The notes beneath the pieces were generated by a model that was given only the letters and a program-made list of their open reading frames with translations, made no database searches and was not told the DNA's origin. This document shows, in pieces, positions 1 through 9,370 of a stretch of DNA of 64,000 nt; position 1 is the stretch's first letter, and each line of letters begins with the position of its first letter. The position numbers and the translations under genes are program-made. The DNA is from Rhodospirillaceae bacterium (GTDB lineage Bacteria > Pseudomonadota > Alphaproteobacteria > Dongiales > Dongiaceae): assembly GCA_016712715.1 (NCBI GenBank), contig JADJQM010000001.1, forward strand, positions 558,001 to 622,000. The letters run 5' to 3'.

Positions 1-1
1 G

Positions 2-571
2 CTGGATCTCGTCAAGGCGAAGGATTGGCGCAGCTTTGCACTGGGTTTCCGGCAGCGCTTTGTCGATCCGCTGAGCTTCCATGATCTTTGTCATCAGGAA
101 ACAGGTGGGGTCGAAACCAAGCGCCGCACGGATCGCGAAGACCGGACGCCGTTCAATTCCTTCAACCTGCGCCTATACCGGCAGACCTGGTGGGGCATCG
201 GCCATCTGCTGGCGCCCTTGGTGAAGGCAGATGCGGCGACAATCTGGCCGCAGATGGATAAGCGGGCCGGCAAACCCGTCGTGGTCGAAGTCTGCGCTGC
301 CTGCAGCCTCATCCGGCTCGATTGCTACCCGTCCTATAAAGGCCGCCTGCCGGCGCATCGCAAGGCGCGCCGGCAGATTCTCGACCTGCTGATTGCGCGA
401 GATTATCTTGCGCCGCCCAAGCGCGCCCTGCGTCACCTGCTGCTCGACAATCAAGGTGGCGATGCGCTGGATGCAGTCATCGGTGCCATCGCGGTGAACC
501 GATCCGATTTCAACCAGAAGCGCGACCGCGTCGACCGTCTGGAAGGCCGGGTATTCTACGATCTGGGCTAG
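2..571 (+). CDS. DUF429-like (RNase H-fold) protein, 5' end missing
   Basis: The frame is open from the first bases of the window to a TAG stop, so the N-terminus lies outside. The visible 189 residues include an E-V-C-A-A-S-L-type segment followed by YKGR, an R/K-rich helix, and a C-terminal DALDAVIGAIAV segment. That order (EVyP..., sYKg, DalDAviaA) is what I associate with the C-terminal half of DUF429 predicted nucleases. The substrate is unknown. It ends convergently with the RidA gene, overlapping by 4 bases. The family call rests on motif resemblance only; reading to the stop is certain. Confidence 0.55.
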   Translation: MDLVKAKDWRSFALGFRQRFVDPLSFHDLCHQETGGVETKRRTDREDRTPFNSFNLRLYRQTWWGIGHLLAPLVKADAATIWPQMDKRAGKPVVVEVCAACSLIRLDCYPSYKGRLPAHRKARRQILDLLIARDYLAPPKRALRHLLLDNQGGDALDAVIGAIAVNRSDFNQKRDRVDRLEGRVFYDLG

Positions 572-951
572 ATGACGGCCACGCAATCGATCTCGATGCG
601 GGCGCCCAGCGCCAGTCCGGCGACAGCGACCCCGGAGCGGGCCGGCTGGTGCGTGCCGAAGAACTCGGCGTAGATTTCGTTGAAGGCCATGAAGTCGGCC
701 ATGTCCGCGAAATAGACAGTGCACTTCACCACGCGATCAAGGCTGGCCCCGGCGGCAATCAGGGCTTGCGTCAGATAGGTCAGAGCCTGGCGTGCTTCGG
801 CAGCGAGGCCGCCTGGCACCAATTTCAATTCACCCGGCAGGTGGCCGATCTGCCCTGAGACGTGGACCGTGTCACCGATCCGCACAGCGGAACTGAACGG
901 CAATATCTTGGGCAAGGCATCCAGCCGGAAGGTTTCAATCCGCTGCGACAT
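568..951 (-). CDS. RidA/YjgF family protein
   Basis: This 127-residue protein has the length and pattern of the Rid superfamily, which deaminates reactive enamine/imine intermediates or binds small metabolites. Visible features are an N-terminal strand with PFSSAVRIGDTVHVSGQIG, a central LIAAGASLDRVVKCTVYFADM segment and a C-terminal RSGVAVAGLALGARIEIDCVAV segment. The last of these holds the Arg that in RidA contacts the substrate carboxylate. ATG at 951 is preferred over GTG at 960 because GAGAGGTG sits about 6 bases before it. The exact Rid subgroup cannot be told here; the gene stands alone. Confidence 0.88.
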   Translation of the reverse strand: MSQRIETFRLDALPKILPFSSAVRIGDTVHVSGQIGHLPGELKLVPGGLAAEARQALTYLTQALIAAGASLDRVVKCTVYFADMADFMAFNEIYAEFFGTHQPARSGVAVAGLALGARIEIDCVAVI

Positions 952-1120
952 GCTGCGCACCTCTCATGGTTTGTCCACGTTATAGTGTAACAATTTAAAG
1001 CCCGCTCGACTGACGGGCATGATCGCGCCTAGAGTTGCGTGTCGTGCCGTCGCGCGGATAATCGATCCCGTGCCCCTCCACGACACAAGGCGTGAATAAC
1101 ACGCAACATATTCGGGAGGA

Positions 1121-1696
1121 ATGACAATGGCTGTTTCGATTCATCCAGCCGTGGATAACGGCTTCAAGCCGGCCAAGGCGGGCTTCGCCGGCGGCACGCT
1201 GCATTGCAAATGCGCCAAAGACCCCGTCGAGGTAACTATCTCAAGTCAATCCGCTTTCAACCACGTCTGTGGCTGCACCAAGTGCTGGAAACCGGCGGGA
1301 GCGCTTTTCAGCCAGATCGCTGTCGCCCCGCGTGACAAGGTCAAAGTCACGAAGAACGAGAACAAGCTGAAGATCGTCGACAAGGATGCGGCGCTGCACC
1401 GCTACGCCTGCACGGGGTGCGGCACGCATATGTATGCGCGCATCGAGAACAAGAACCATCCGCTCTATGGCTTCGACTTCTTCCACACCGAGCTTTCGGA
1501 TCAGGAGGGCTGGTCGCCGCCGGAATTCGCCGCCTTTGTCTCCTCGATCATCGAAAGCGGCGCCAATCCGGCAAACATGGATGCCGTCCGTGCACGCCTC
1601 CGTGAACTCAAGCTCGAACCCTATGACTGCCTGTCACCGGGCCTCATGGATGTTATTGCTACGCACACGGCGAAAGCCAAGGGCGTTCTAAAATAG
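1121..1696 (+). CDS. gfa: Glutathione-dependent formaldehyde-activating enzyme
   Basis: Gfa promotes formation of S-(hydroxymethyl)glutathione from formaldehyde and glutathione, the entry to formaldehyde oxidation. At 191 residues it matches the usual Gfa length. It shows the zinc-binding cysteine pattern: HCKC near residue 31, CGCTKCWKP near residue 49 and ACTGCGTHMYAR near residue 99, then the family-typical HPLYGFDFFHTELS and SPPEFAAFVSS. A GGGAGG ribosome site lies just before ATG 1121; ATG 1127 is an alternative. No adhC/fghA partner is adjacent. A strong hairpin follows the gene. Confidence 0.93.
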   Translation: MTMAVSIHPAVDNGFKPAKAGFAGGTLHCKCAKDPVEVTISSQSAFNHVCGCTKCWKPAGALFSQIAVAPRDKVKVTKNENKLKIVDKDAALHRYACTGCGTHMYARIENKNHPLYGFDFFHTELSDQEGWSPPEFAAFVSSIIESGANPANMDAVRARLRELKLEPYDCLSPGLMDVIATHTAKAKGVLK

Positions 1697-1765
1697 CAAA
1701 TCCTGATGTCTTGCAGCCGCATCTGGGTCACGCTAGGAAATGCAGCCTACCTCAAGTGATCATGA

Positions 1766-1799
1766 CAGGGCCATGGCTAGGACCCTAGCCATGGCCCTG
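1766..1799 (+). terminator. Perfect 16-bp inverted repeat, likely terminator after gfa
   Basis: Two perfectly complementary 16-base arms (1766-1781 and 1784-1799, each containing CCATGG and CTAGG) are separated by only AC, and ATTTGT follows. It lies 70 bases after the gfa stop and 73 bases before the patatin gene, so it would insulate gfa from the downstream gene. The U-tract is weak, so a Rho-independent role is likely but not certain. Confidence 0.65.
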
Positions 1800-1872
1800 A
1801 TTTGTATGCATCAATGTTCGGGGAAGCAGTAGGATCGCTCGGCGGTCTGCACGTCTGGACCGGGGGGATGGC

Positions 1873-3096
1873 ATGCACCAGGCAACGTGGTGGGTTCACC
1901 GCACTCTGACCATTGGGGTCTGCAGCCTCATCATGTGTTTGACGGCGGCCTGCTCCTCGATCCCGCGCCAAGCGGAGCCACCGGGAACAGCGGCGAAGGC
2001 GGCGGTCGATGGCATGACCGGCATTCGCTACCTGGTCTTCAGCGACCCGGAAGGCGTCCGGGCAATGTTGAATGCGGCTTTTGTCACGGAAACACCCGAC
2101 TGCTACGACGTCATGTCGGATGGCACCCGAGTATATAACTACCTCGCCGTCTCTGTTGGCGGTTCCGATGGTGCCTTCGGCGCTGGCCTGTTGAATGGCT
2201 GGACGCAAGCAGGTGGCCGGCCGAACTTCAAGGTCGTCACGGGTGTCAGCACCGGCGCGCTCATAGCACCCTTCGCATTCCTCGGTCCAAGATATGACGA
2301 AACCCCGAAGAATGCTTACACCACGGTCGATCAGAGCCGTGTGTTCGTTGTCCACTCCCTGCTCTCCATACTGTGGCAGGAATCGCTGACCGATACCGCG
2401 CCGCTGCGGGAAATGGTCGCGTCTTTCATCGACGATAAGGTCCTGGCCGATATCGCCGTTGAACACGCCAAAGGACGGCGCCTGTTGGTGGCCACCACCA
2501 ATCTCGATGCCGAAGAACCTGTTGTCTGGGACCTCGGGGCGATTGCCAGCAGCAAGAGCGACAAGAAGCTGCAGCTGTTCAGGTCCATTCTAGTTGCGTC
2601 AGCAGCGATTCCAGCTGTATTCCCGCCCGTCATGTTCGACGTGGAAATCGACGGCAAGCGCTACGACGAAATGCATGTCGATGGAGGTGTTTTCTTCCAG
2701 TCCTTCTCGATCGGTTCCAGCATCAACCTCCCGACAACGATCCGGGCCGCCCATCCGGATTTCACCGGCAAGTTTCTGCAACGCCTCTATGTCATTCGCA
2801 ACGGGCGGGTTACGCCAGATCCGAAAGAGGTCCCACGCGGCTTGTCCGGCATCGCAGTGCGCGCCATCGGCTCGATGTTCAAAGTATCCGGCATCAATGA
2901 TCTGTGGCGCCTCTATCTCAGCACCATCCACGATGAGATTGAATTCAGATACATATCGATACCATTGGACTACAAAGGTACGACTGAGGAGCAATTCAAC
3001 GAAGCCGAGATGATCAACCAGTATAACTACGGGGAGAAAATGGCGAAGGACGGTATCACCTGGATGACGACGCCACCGGGATACGCGCCGAAATAG
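1873..3096 (+). CDS. Patatin-like phospholipase lipoprotein
   Basis: A 407-residue predicted lipoprotein: positively charged start, hydrophobic stretch, then lipobox LTAAC with Cys27. The patatin lipolytic fold is indicated by a glycine-rich SVGGSDGAFGAG oxyanion segment (about residues 94-105), the nucleophile elbow GVSTG with Ser126, and VDGG near residue 274 supplying the catalytic Asp. It should hydrolyse acyl ester bonds of lipids in the envelope; the substrate is unknown. ATG 1873 is chosen because the signal sequence follows directly. It is convergent with the MBL hydrolase operon and monocistronic. Confidence 0.88.
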   Translation: MHQATWWVHRTLTIGVCSLIMCLTAACSSIPRQAEPPGTAAKAAVDGMTGIRYLVFSDPEGVRAMLNAAFVTETPDCYDVMSDGTRVYNYLAVSVGGSDGAFGAGLLNGWTQAGGRPNFKVVTGVSTGALIAPFAFLGPRYDETPKNAYTTVDQSRVFVVHSLLSILWQESLTDTAPLREMVASFIDDKVLADIAVEHAKGRRLLVATTNLDAEEPVVWDLGAIASSKSDKKLQLFRSILVASAAIPAVFPPVMFDVEIDGKRYDEMHVDGGVFFQSFSIGSSINLPTTIRAAHPDFTGKFLQRLYVIRNGRVTPDPKEVPRGLSGIAVRAIGSMFKVSGINDLWRLYLSTIHDEIEFRYISIPLDYKGTTEEQFNEAEMINQYNYGEKMAKDGITWMTTPPGYAPK

Positions 3097-3145
3097 AGGC
3101 TACCCGTTGCGGAGGATCGACGAAACCTCAACGACCGAAAGACAC

Positions 3146-3952
3146 CTAGAGTGCAATGAGCGGCGCGTCCGGGATCTCGATGACCAATCCGTCATAGGCT
3201 GGCTCCACGCCCACTGGGCAGCGCGCCTTGATCACGTCGTAATCGACCATGTGATTCATGTGGGTGAGCACGGTGTGTTTGGGCTTCAGCAATTCGACCC
3301 ATTCCATCGCCTGGTCGAAATTGGCGTGGGTCATGTGCGGCTCGAAGCGCAGGCAATCGACGATGAAAAGATCGAGGCCTTCGAGCTTGTCGAGGCTGGC
3401 ATCCGGCATTGCCACGCAATCAGTCGAATAGGCCATGTTGCCGATGCGGTAGCCGGTAGTCTTGGTGCCGAAACCGTGCTCCTGCTCATAGGGCGTGACT
3501 TCAAGTCCCGCGATTCTGAACGGGTGATCGCCGATCAGGATGGATTCCAGAAACGGCTTATAGAGATGCCCGGAACCGTCAGTCTTCTGCGCGAAGGCAT
3601 AGCCGAAACGGTGCCGTAGCGTGCCCAGGGTCTCAGCCGAGCCATAGACCGGGACCCGCATGCCGATGCTCTTGTCCTTGCTGCGCACGAAGCGGAGATC
3701 GTCGATACCCTGTGTATGATCAGCGTGATCGTGGGTATAAAGCACGGCGTCCAGGTGATGGATCTCAGCCGCCAGCACCTGCTCACGGAAATCCGGACTG
3801 GTGTCGCAGATGATATGGGTGTGCTGCTGCTGCACCAGGATGGAAACGCGGCGGCGGCGGTTCTTCGGATTGGCCGGGTTGCATTCACCCCAGCCGGGCC
3901 CGATCAGGGGCACGCCGCCGGAACCGCCGCATCCGAGGATCGTGACCTTCAT
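3146..3952 (-). CDS. MBL-fold metal-dependent hydrolase (PhnP-like)
   Basis: A 268-residue metallo-beta-lactamase-fold protein. It starts MKVTILGCGGSGGVP and carries the metal-ligand motif THDHADH near residue 90, a further Asp/His set (IVDCLRFEPH, THMNH) and a family-typical GWGECNPANPKNRRRR segment. The closest type is PhnP/cyclic-phosphodiesterase-like MBL hydrolases that follow tatD in many alphaproteobacteria. Its start overlaps the tatD stop by 4 bases, indicating translational coupling. It is the last gene of the leftward rlpA-to-MBL operon. The substrate cannot be deduced. Confidence 0.88.
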   Translation of the reverse strand: MKVTILGCGGSGGVPLIGPGWGECNPANPKNRRRRVSILVQQQHTHIICDTSPDFREQVLAAEIHHLDAVLYTHDHADHTQGIDDLRFVRSKDKSIGMRVPVYGSAETLGTLRHRFGYAFAQKTDGSGHLYKPFLESILIGDHPFRIAGLEVTPYEQEHGFGTKTTGYRIGNMAYSTDCVAMPDASLDKLEGLDLFIVDCLRFEPHMTHANFDQAMEWVELLKPKHTVLTHMNHMVDYDVIKARCPVGVEPAYDGLVIEIPDAPLIAL

Positions 3953-4731
3953 GCCGCCTTCGCAAACAGGCGGTCGAAATTGGCGGTGGTTTTTTGCGCC
4001 AGGTCCGGTAACGACAGGCCGAGAAAATCGGCAACATAGGTCGCGGTGTGGCGGACGAATGACGGCTCATTCCGCTTGCCGCGCATCGGGATCGGCGCGA
4101 GATACGGTGAATCGGTCTCGACCAGCAGGCGATCAAGCGGGATCGACTTCGCCACGTCGCGCAAGGCGCCGGCGCTCTTGAACGTTACAATGCCGGAAAG
4201 CGAAATGTAGAAGCCCATTTCCAATGCGGCGTCGGCCAGATATTGCGTCGAGGTGAAGCAATGAATGACACCGGTAAGACCGCCCTTCTTCGCCCCATCC
4301 TGCAGCAGGCGAACGGTATCTTCGTCGGCGTCGCGGCTGTGCACCACGATCGGCAGGCCACTGATGCGAGAGGCGTCGATATGGGTGGCGAAGACCTGCT
4401 GCTGACGCTCACGCGGGCTCTTGTCATAAAAATAGTCGAGGCCGGCTTCGCCAATGCCGACCACCTTCGGGTGCTTTGACAGCTCGACCAGCTTCGCGAC
4501 ATCGACATCCGGTTCGTGTTCGGCTTCGTGGGGATGAATCCCGACCGTGCAGCGGATATTGTCATGTGCCAACGAGATCGCCAGGACCTGGTCGAACTTG
4601 GTGACGCGGGTGCAGATGGTCAGCATACGCTCGACGCCGCTCTCCTTGGCGCGCGCGAGGACGGCTTCCATGTCAGTGCCGAAATCGTCGAAATCGAGAT
4701 GGCAGTGGCTGTCGACGAGACTGATCTCCAT
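3949..4731 (-). CDS. tatD: TatD family metal-dependent hydrolase/DNase
   Basis: 260 residues with the TatD amidohydrolase-fold signatures: VDSHCHLDF at the N-terminus (metal ligands), IGEAGLDYFYD around residue 95, VVHSRDADED around residue 128, GVIHCFTST around residue 154 and VETDSPYLAPIPMRGKRNEPS near residue 205. TatD proteins are Mg2+-dependent 3'-5' exonucleases. The gene lies 2 bases after metG and overlaps the MBL gene start, the common alphaproteobacterial metG-tatD-MBL arrangement. Confidence 0.94.
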   Translation of the reverse strand: MEISLVDSHCHLDFDDFGTDMEAVLARAKESGVERMLTICTRVTKFDQVLAISLAHDNIRCTVGIHPHEAEHEPDVDVAKLVELSKHPKVVGIGEAGLDYFYDKSPRERQQQVFATHIDASRISGLPIVVHSRDADEDTVRLLQDGAKKGGLTGVIHCFTSTQYLADAALEMGFYISLSGIVTFKSAGALRDVAKSIPLDRLLVETDSPYLAPIPMRGKRNEPSFVRHTATYVADFLGLSLPDLAQKTTANFDRLFAKAA

Positions 4732-4733
4732 GA

Positions 4734-6284
4734 CTAGGCCTTCGCCTCTTCCGGCTCGACATAGCGCGGGAAGATCGCCGTCGGTGCCGGCAAAGCACCG
4801 CCCTTGAGGCGCGACTTGCCGCCAAGCTCGGCAAAGCTGCGCGCATCAGCCGGCACGGCCAGGATATCGAGGAGCTTCGTCATGGCTTCGGGCATCACCG
4901 GCTGGGTCAGGATGGCGACCTGGCGCAGCACTTCGGCTGTCACCCACAACACGGTGCCGAAGCGTTCCGGGTTCGTCTTCCGGAGCGCCCAGGGCTCGTT
5001 GCCGGCGAAGTAGCGGTTGGCTTCGGCGATCACCGACCATGTGTTGGTCAGAATCTGGTGCAGCGCGAAGTCACCCATGCTGGTGCGCGCCTTGCCGATG
5101 AGGGCATCGACCTCGGCCAGCATCGCCTTGTCCGCATCGTCGAGCTGGCCCGGCTCCGGCAATTGGCCGTCGAGGTTCTTTGCGATCATCGAGAGCGAGC
5201 GCTGCGCGAGATTGCCGAGATCATTGGCAAGATCGGCATTCATGCGCTGCACGATGGCTTCCGGGCTGTAGCTGCCATCCTGCCCGAACGGCACTTCGCG
5301 CAGGAAGAAGTAGCGCATGGCGTCTATGCCATAGACCTTGGCAAGGTTGAACGGGTCGATCACGTTGCCGACCGATTTCGACATCTTCTCGCCCTTGTTG
5401 AACAGAAATCCGTGGCAGAAGACGCGCTTGGGCAGGGGCAGGCCCGCCGACATCAGGAAGGCCGGCCAATAGACGGCGTGGAAGCGCGTGATGTCCTTGC
5501 CGATGACGTGCACGTCGGCCGGCCAGAATTTGGCGCGGGGGCCGGTCGTATCGGGCCAGCCGGTCGCGGTCACATAGTTGGTCAGCGCATCGACCCAGAC
5601 ATACATGATATGCTTGGGATTGCCCGGCACCGGGATACCCCAATCGAAGGTCGTGCGGCTGACAGACAGGTCCTTGAGACCACCTTTCACGAAGCTCATC
5701 ACCTCGTTCCGGCGCGCATCGGGCCCGATGAAGTTGGGGATGCTCTCATAGAGGTCGAGAAGCTTCTGCTGGTAGTTGGAGAGGCGGAAGAAATAGCTCT
5801 CCTCCTCAACCCATTCGACGGGTGTGCCCGTGGGCGCCAGGCGTTTGCCATCTGCGTTCTGGGTGAGTTCGCTCTCGTCGTAATAGGCCTCGTCGCGGAC
5901 CGAGTACCAACCGGCGTATTTGTCGAGATAGATGTCCCCAGCGGCTTCCATCTTCTCCCAGATGGCGGCACAGGTCTTGTAATGCCGCGCTTCGGAGGTG
6001 CGGATGTAGTCGTCGTTTGACGAGTTGAGCGCCGGGCCCATCTCGCGAAAGCGTGCCGTGTTGCGATCCGCCAACTCCTTCGGCGTCACCCCTTCCCGCT
6101 CAGCCGTCTGCTGCATCTTCTGACCATGCTCGTCGGAGCCGGTCAGGAAGAATACGTCACGGCCATCAAGGCGCATGAAACGGGCGATCGCGTCGGTCGC
6201 GATAAGCTCATAGCCGTGGCCGATATGCGGCAAGCCATTGGGATAGGCAATGGCTGTGGTGATATAGAAGGTCTCTTTCGACAT
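4734..6284 (-). CDS. metG: Methionine--tRNA ligase
   Basis: Charges tRNA-Met with methionine in the cytoplasm. From ATG 6284 (MSKETFYITTAIAYPNG) the protein is 516 residues. The HIGH signature reads HIGH at residues 20-23 and KMSKS is at 300-304. The connective-peptide zinc cysteines are absent (WYSVRDEAYYDESEL in that position), and there is no C-terminal tRNA-binding domain, so this is the short zinc-free type usual in alphaproteobacteria. A longer reading frame continues upstream to 6524, but homology starts at 6284. It sits 133 bases after holB in the operon. Confidence 0.96.
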   Translation of the reverse strand: MSKETFYITTAIAYPNGLPHIGHGYELIATDAIARFMRLDGRDVFFLTGSDEHGQKMQQTAEREGVTPKELADRNTARFREMGPALNSSNDDYIRTSEARHYKTCAAIWEKMEAAGDIYLDKYAGWYSVRDEAYYDESELTQNADGKRLAPTGTPVEWVEEESYFFRLSNYQQKLLDLYESIPNFIGPDARRNEVMSFVKGGLKDLSVSRTTFDWGIPVPGNPKHIMYVWVDALTNYVTATGWPDTTGPRAKFWPADVHVIGKDITRFHAVYWPAFLMSAGLPLPKRVFCHGFLFNKGEKMSKSVGNVIDPFNLAKVYGIDAMRYFFLREVPFGQDGSYSPEAIVQRMNADLANDLGNLAQRSLSMIAKNLDGQLPEPGQLDDADKAMLAEVDALIGKARTSMGDFALHQILTNTWSVIAEANRYFAGNEPWALRKTNPERFGTVLWVTAEVLRQVAILTQPVMPEAMTKLLDILAVPADARSFAELGGKSRLKGGALPAPTAIFPRYVEPEEAKA

Positions 6285-6418
6285 ATCTTTACAGTTCCAG
6301 TTTCGCTCGCTCTTGTCGTCATCCACCGCGATGGCGGAGGATCGACGAGGACTCTCATCAATTGTCGGCAAACTCGCGGCTGGTCCGCACAGGCGGCCCA
6401 AGACGACCGGGGTTTCGG

Positions 6419-7555
6419 TTAACCCTTGGTCGACGCCAGCACCAGCCAGGCGGTTGCCCATGCCTGCCGACGGTCGAGATTGGCGCTGGCAACCCTGGCA
6501 AACAATCGGCTGACCTTTTCCCATGATTGAAGCCAGTGATCAAGGCTGGCGGCCCCAGAGAGACGTGTCATAAGGCCGGATTCACCTGGAAAAACCTCAG
6601 CCGATTGAAGGTCTTGGGTCGCCGACCAGCGGATGAACCGGGAAAGCCACCATTCCAGCAGATTGACGGCGATCTCAAAATTGCCCTCGCTCCCCTTCCC
6701 GGCCAGCTTGTCGCCGAGCTTGTGAAGGAGGCCAGGATCATAGTTGGGCCAGGAGCCCAAGAGCTGCGCCATCGACTGAAAGAGGTCGAGACCGGCACTG
6801 TCGCTGCCAAACTCGAGAGCCCGGCCGAGCGAGCCTTCGGCCAAGGCCGTGCAGAGGGCAAGCTCGGCGCCCCCGAGATCGATGCCATGGCGCTTCATCT
6901 CGGCGGCGATGGTCGCCGGTGGCAGTGGTTCCAACGCCAGCTTGCGGCAACGCGAGCGGATGGTCGGCAGCAGCCGCCCCGGGGCATGAGAAACGAGCAG
7001 GATGACCGTGCGCGGGCGCGGTTCTTCCAGGATCTTCAAGAGCGCATTGGCGGCATTGCGGTTGAGCTCGTCGGCGGCATCCACGACCAGGACGCGCCAA
7101 TCGGATTCACCGGGCGTCATGTGCAGGAAGTCGATGGCACCACGGACCTCATCGACCGTGATCTCGCTACGCATCTTGCCGGTCTTCTCATTGGGCGAGC
7201 GGCGCAGGACGCGGAGATCGGAATGCGACAGCTCGCGAACACGGCGGAAGATCGGATGATCGACCGGGATATCCAGGCTGGTGAGTTCTGGCGCCATGGC
7301 GGGCGGCGCTGGTTCATCGCCAAACAGGCTGATGCCGGCTGGCTCGGCCGCAGGGACCGCCAAGCCGTGGCTCAAGAGGAAGCGCGCCATGCGGAAGGCC
7401 AGCGTCGCCTTGCCGATGCCGCGCGGCCCGGTGATCAGCCAGGCATGGGGCATGCGGCCGGATTGGTAGGCGCGGAGGAAGGATTCTTCCGCCGCCCTAT
7501 GGCCCAGCAGGTGGGACGTGGCCTCGGGGGCCGGGAAGCGCGCTTCTTCCATCAT
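6419..7555 (-). CDS. holB: DNA polymerase III subunit delta' (clamp loader)
   Basis: 378 residues of AAA+ clamp-loader type. The P-loop reads TGPRGIGKAT (Lys49) and the family SRC arginine-finger motif appears in TIRSRCRKL. The sensor region reads LLKILEEPRPRTVILLVSH. It is part of the complex that loads the beta sliding clamp. It begins 3 bases after tmk ends, the conserved tmk-holB pairing, and is followed by metG. Confidence 0.93.
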   Translation of the reverse strand: MMEEARFPAPEATSHLLGHRAAEESFLRAYQSGRMPHAWLITGPRGIGKATLAFRMARFLLSHGLAVPAAEPAGISLFGDEPAPPAMAPELTSLDIPVDHPIFRRVRELSHSDLRVLRRSPNEKTGKMRSEITVDEVRGAIDFLHMTPGESDWRVLVVDAADELNRNAANALLKILEEPRPRTVILLVSHAPGRLLPTIRSRCRKLALEPLPPATIAAEMKRHGIDLGGAELALCTALAEGSLGRALEFGSDSAGLDLFQSMAQLLGSWPNYDPGLLHKLGDKLAGKGSEGNFEIAVNLLEWWLSRFIRWSATQDLQSAEVFPGESGLMTRLSGAASLDHWLQSWEKVSRLFARVASANLDRRQAWATAWLVLASTKG

Positions 7556-7558
7556 GGC

Positions 7559-8200
7559 TCAGAGGCTGACGGCGAAGCGGGCTTTGATCAAGCCGGTTAT
7601 CTCGGCCGAGATGGCTTCGCGGTCGCGGGCGGCATCGATGAGGCAGCAGCGCTCCGGATCGGCCGCCGCCAATTTGCGGAAGCCGTCGGCAAGGCGGCGG
7701 TGGAAATCTACCCCCATGCGTTCATAGCGCTGTTCTGTCTCGGCACGGGCGAGCCCGCTTTCAACCGGCAGGTCGAGGATGAGCGTGAGGCCGGGTTCGG
7801 TTGCCCCGACGATGTGGCGGCGCAGTGTCCACAGCCAATCCAGCTCGAGGCCCTGGCCATAGCCCTGATAGGCGAGCGTGCTGTCGGCAAAGCGGTCGCA
7901 CAGCACCCATTTGCCGGCGGCAAGAGCCGGGCGGATGACATGGGCCAGATGTTCGGCACGGGCCGCAAAATGCAGCAGCGCCTCGCTTTCCGCCTGCCAG
8001 CGGCCGGCACCACCCTCAACCAGGAGGGCGCGGATCTCCTCGGCCCCCTTCGTTCCGCCGGGCTCGCGGGTCACTTCGACCAATTCACCCGCTGCCCGCA
8101 GGCAATCGGCCAATAACCGGATCTGGGTCGACTTGCCGGCCCCCTCGCCGCCTTCAAATGTGACGAAGCGCAAAGGGCCCGGGGTCGTGGCCGGGGACAT
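7559..8200 (-). CDS. tmk: Thymidylate kinase
   Basis: Phosphorylates dTMP to dTDP. 213 residues with P-loop FEGGEGAGKST (Lys23), the DRF-type substrate motif VLCDRFADSTLAYQGYG near residue 100 and the LID-region LDLPVESGLARA. The Glu of EPGGT at residues about 46-50 is also present. It lies 6 bases after the D,D-carboxypeptidase gene and 3 bases before holB, forming the conserved dacA-tmk-holB order. Confidence 0.95.
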   Translation of the reverse strand: MSPATTPGPLRFVTFEGGEGAGKSTQIRLLADCLRAAGELVEVTREPGGTKGAEEIRALLVEGGAGRWQAESEALLHFAARAEHLAHVIRPALAAGKWVLCDRFADSTLAYQGYGQGLELDWLWTLRRHIVGATEPGLTLILDLPVESGLARAETEQRYERMGVDFHRRLADGFRKLAAADPERCCLIDAARDREAISAEITGLIKARFAVSL

Positions 8201-8206
8201 GGTGGC

Positions 8207-9370
8207 TCAGTTCGATCCGAAGACGAAATGCTGCAGGGCCGCGGCGATGCGACCACCGAAGCCGAGTTCGCCGACATCCTTGGCGGCAACCAGCTTGGCG
8301 GTTGCCTGCGGCATGCCCGGAATATCGATGACCAACCGGCCCACTTCCTGGCCCTTGGCGATCGGAGCCTCGAACGGGCCCTGATAGACGGCCTTGGCGA
8401 CGATCTTCTCGCGTTCGGCACGCGGCAGCGTTACCAGCAGGTCGGACTCCACAGTGAGGGGCACGGTCTTTTCGGCGCCCATCCAGACTTCCGCCTCACC
8501 CAGCACGGTGCCTGGGGTGGCGATGGTGAAGTTGCCATATTCTCGGTAGGCCCAGTCGAGGAGCCCGCCCGCTTCGTCTGCACGCTCTTGCATGCCGTTC
8601 AGGCCATGGACGACCATGATGACCCTGCGGCCGTCGCGCAACGCAGATGCTGTGAGGCCGAATCCAGCCTCTTCAGTGTGGCCGGTCTTGAGCCCGTCGA
8701 CGCCGGAACCCTTGCGATAGAGCAGCGGATTTCGGTTGCCCTGCTTGATGCCGTGCCACACGAACTCATGCTCTGAGAAATATGGATAGTATTCCGGGAA
8801 GTCATCGATCAGGCGCCGCGCCAGCGTGGCCAGGTCCTTGGCGGTCATCAGATGATTGGGATCCGGCAGGCCGGAGGCATTGGTGAAATTGCTGTCGGTG
8901 AGGCCGATCTCCTTGGCCTTCTTGTTCATGCGGTCGGCAAAGGCCTCTTCCGAGCCGGCGAGGCCCTCAGCAACGACGACACAGGCATCGTTGCCGGACT
9001 GAATGATGATGCCCCGAATGAGGTCTTCGATCGCGATGGCAGAGTTGATCTCGACGAACATCTTCGAGCCCTGGGTCGACCAGGCTTTTTCGCTGACATG
9101 GAACGTGTCGGTCAGCTTGGCATCGCCTCGCTTCAGCGCATCGAACAGCATGTAGATGGTCATCAGCTTGCTCATCGACGCCGGATGCAGGCGCTCGGTT
9201 GCCAGCTTGTCAAAGAGGACGGCACCCGTCTGATAGTCGACGATATAGGCATGCGCGGCGTTGGTGGTGAGCGCCTCGGCCATCACCGGGCGTGAGGAAA
9301 GCGCTTGGCTCATCACGGCAAGGCCGGCGGCAATTACCCCGGCCATCACAAACTTCACCTGTCGACGCAT
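8207..9370 (-). CDS. dacA: D-alanyl-D-alanine carboxypeptidase (PBP5/DacA type)
   Basis: A 387-residue serine peptidase of family S11 that trims the terminal D-Ala of peptidoglycan stem peptides in the periplasm. A signal peptide is clear (about residues 1-31). The three penicillin-binding motifs are Ser65-M-S-Lys68, SGN at 125-127 and KTG at 228-230. A PBP5 C-terminal beta domain and an amphipathic membrane-associating tail follow. It sits between rlpA and tmk, a very common order in alphaproteobacteria. A second S11 enzyme is encoded at 32598-33824. Confidence 0.94.
   Translation of the reverse strand: MRRQVKFVMAGVIAAGLAVMSQALSSRPVMAEALTTNAAHAYIVDYQTGAVLFDKLATERLHPASMSKLMTIYMLFDALKRGDAKLTDTFHVSEKAWSTQGSKMFVEINSAIAIEDLIRGIIIQSGNDACVVVAEGLAGSEEAFADRMNKKAKEIGLTDSNFTNASGLPDPNHLMTAKDLATLARRLIDDFPEYYPYFSEHEFVWHGIKQGNRNPLLYRKGSGVDGLKTGHTEEAGFGLTASALRDGRRVIMVVHGLNGMQERADEAGGLLDWAYREYGNFTIATPGTVLGEAEVWMGAEKTVPLTVESDLLVTLPRAEREKIVAKAVYQGPFEAPIAKGQEVGRLVIDIPGMPQATAKLVAAKDVGELGFGGRIAAALQHFVFGSN

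Noticed and set aside
6527..8116. 529-residue plus-strand frame across holB and tmk
   Set aside because: Antisense to two conserved genes; no domain, no ribosome site.
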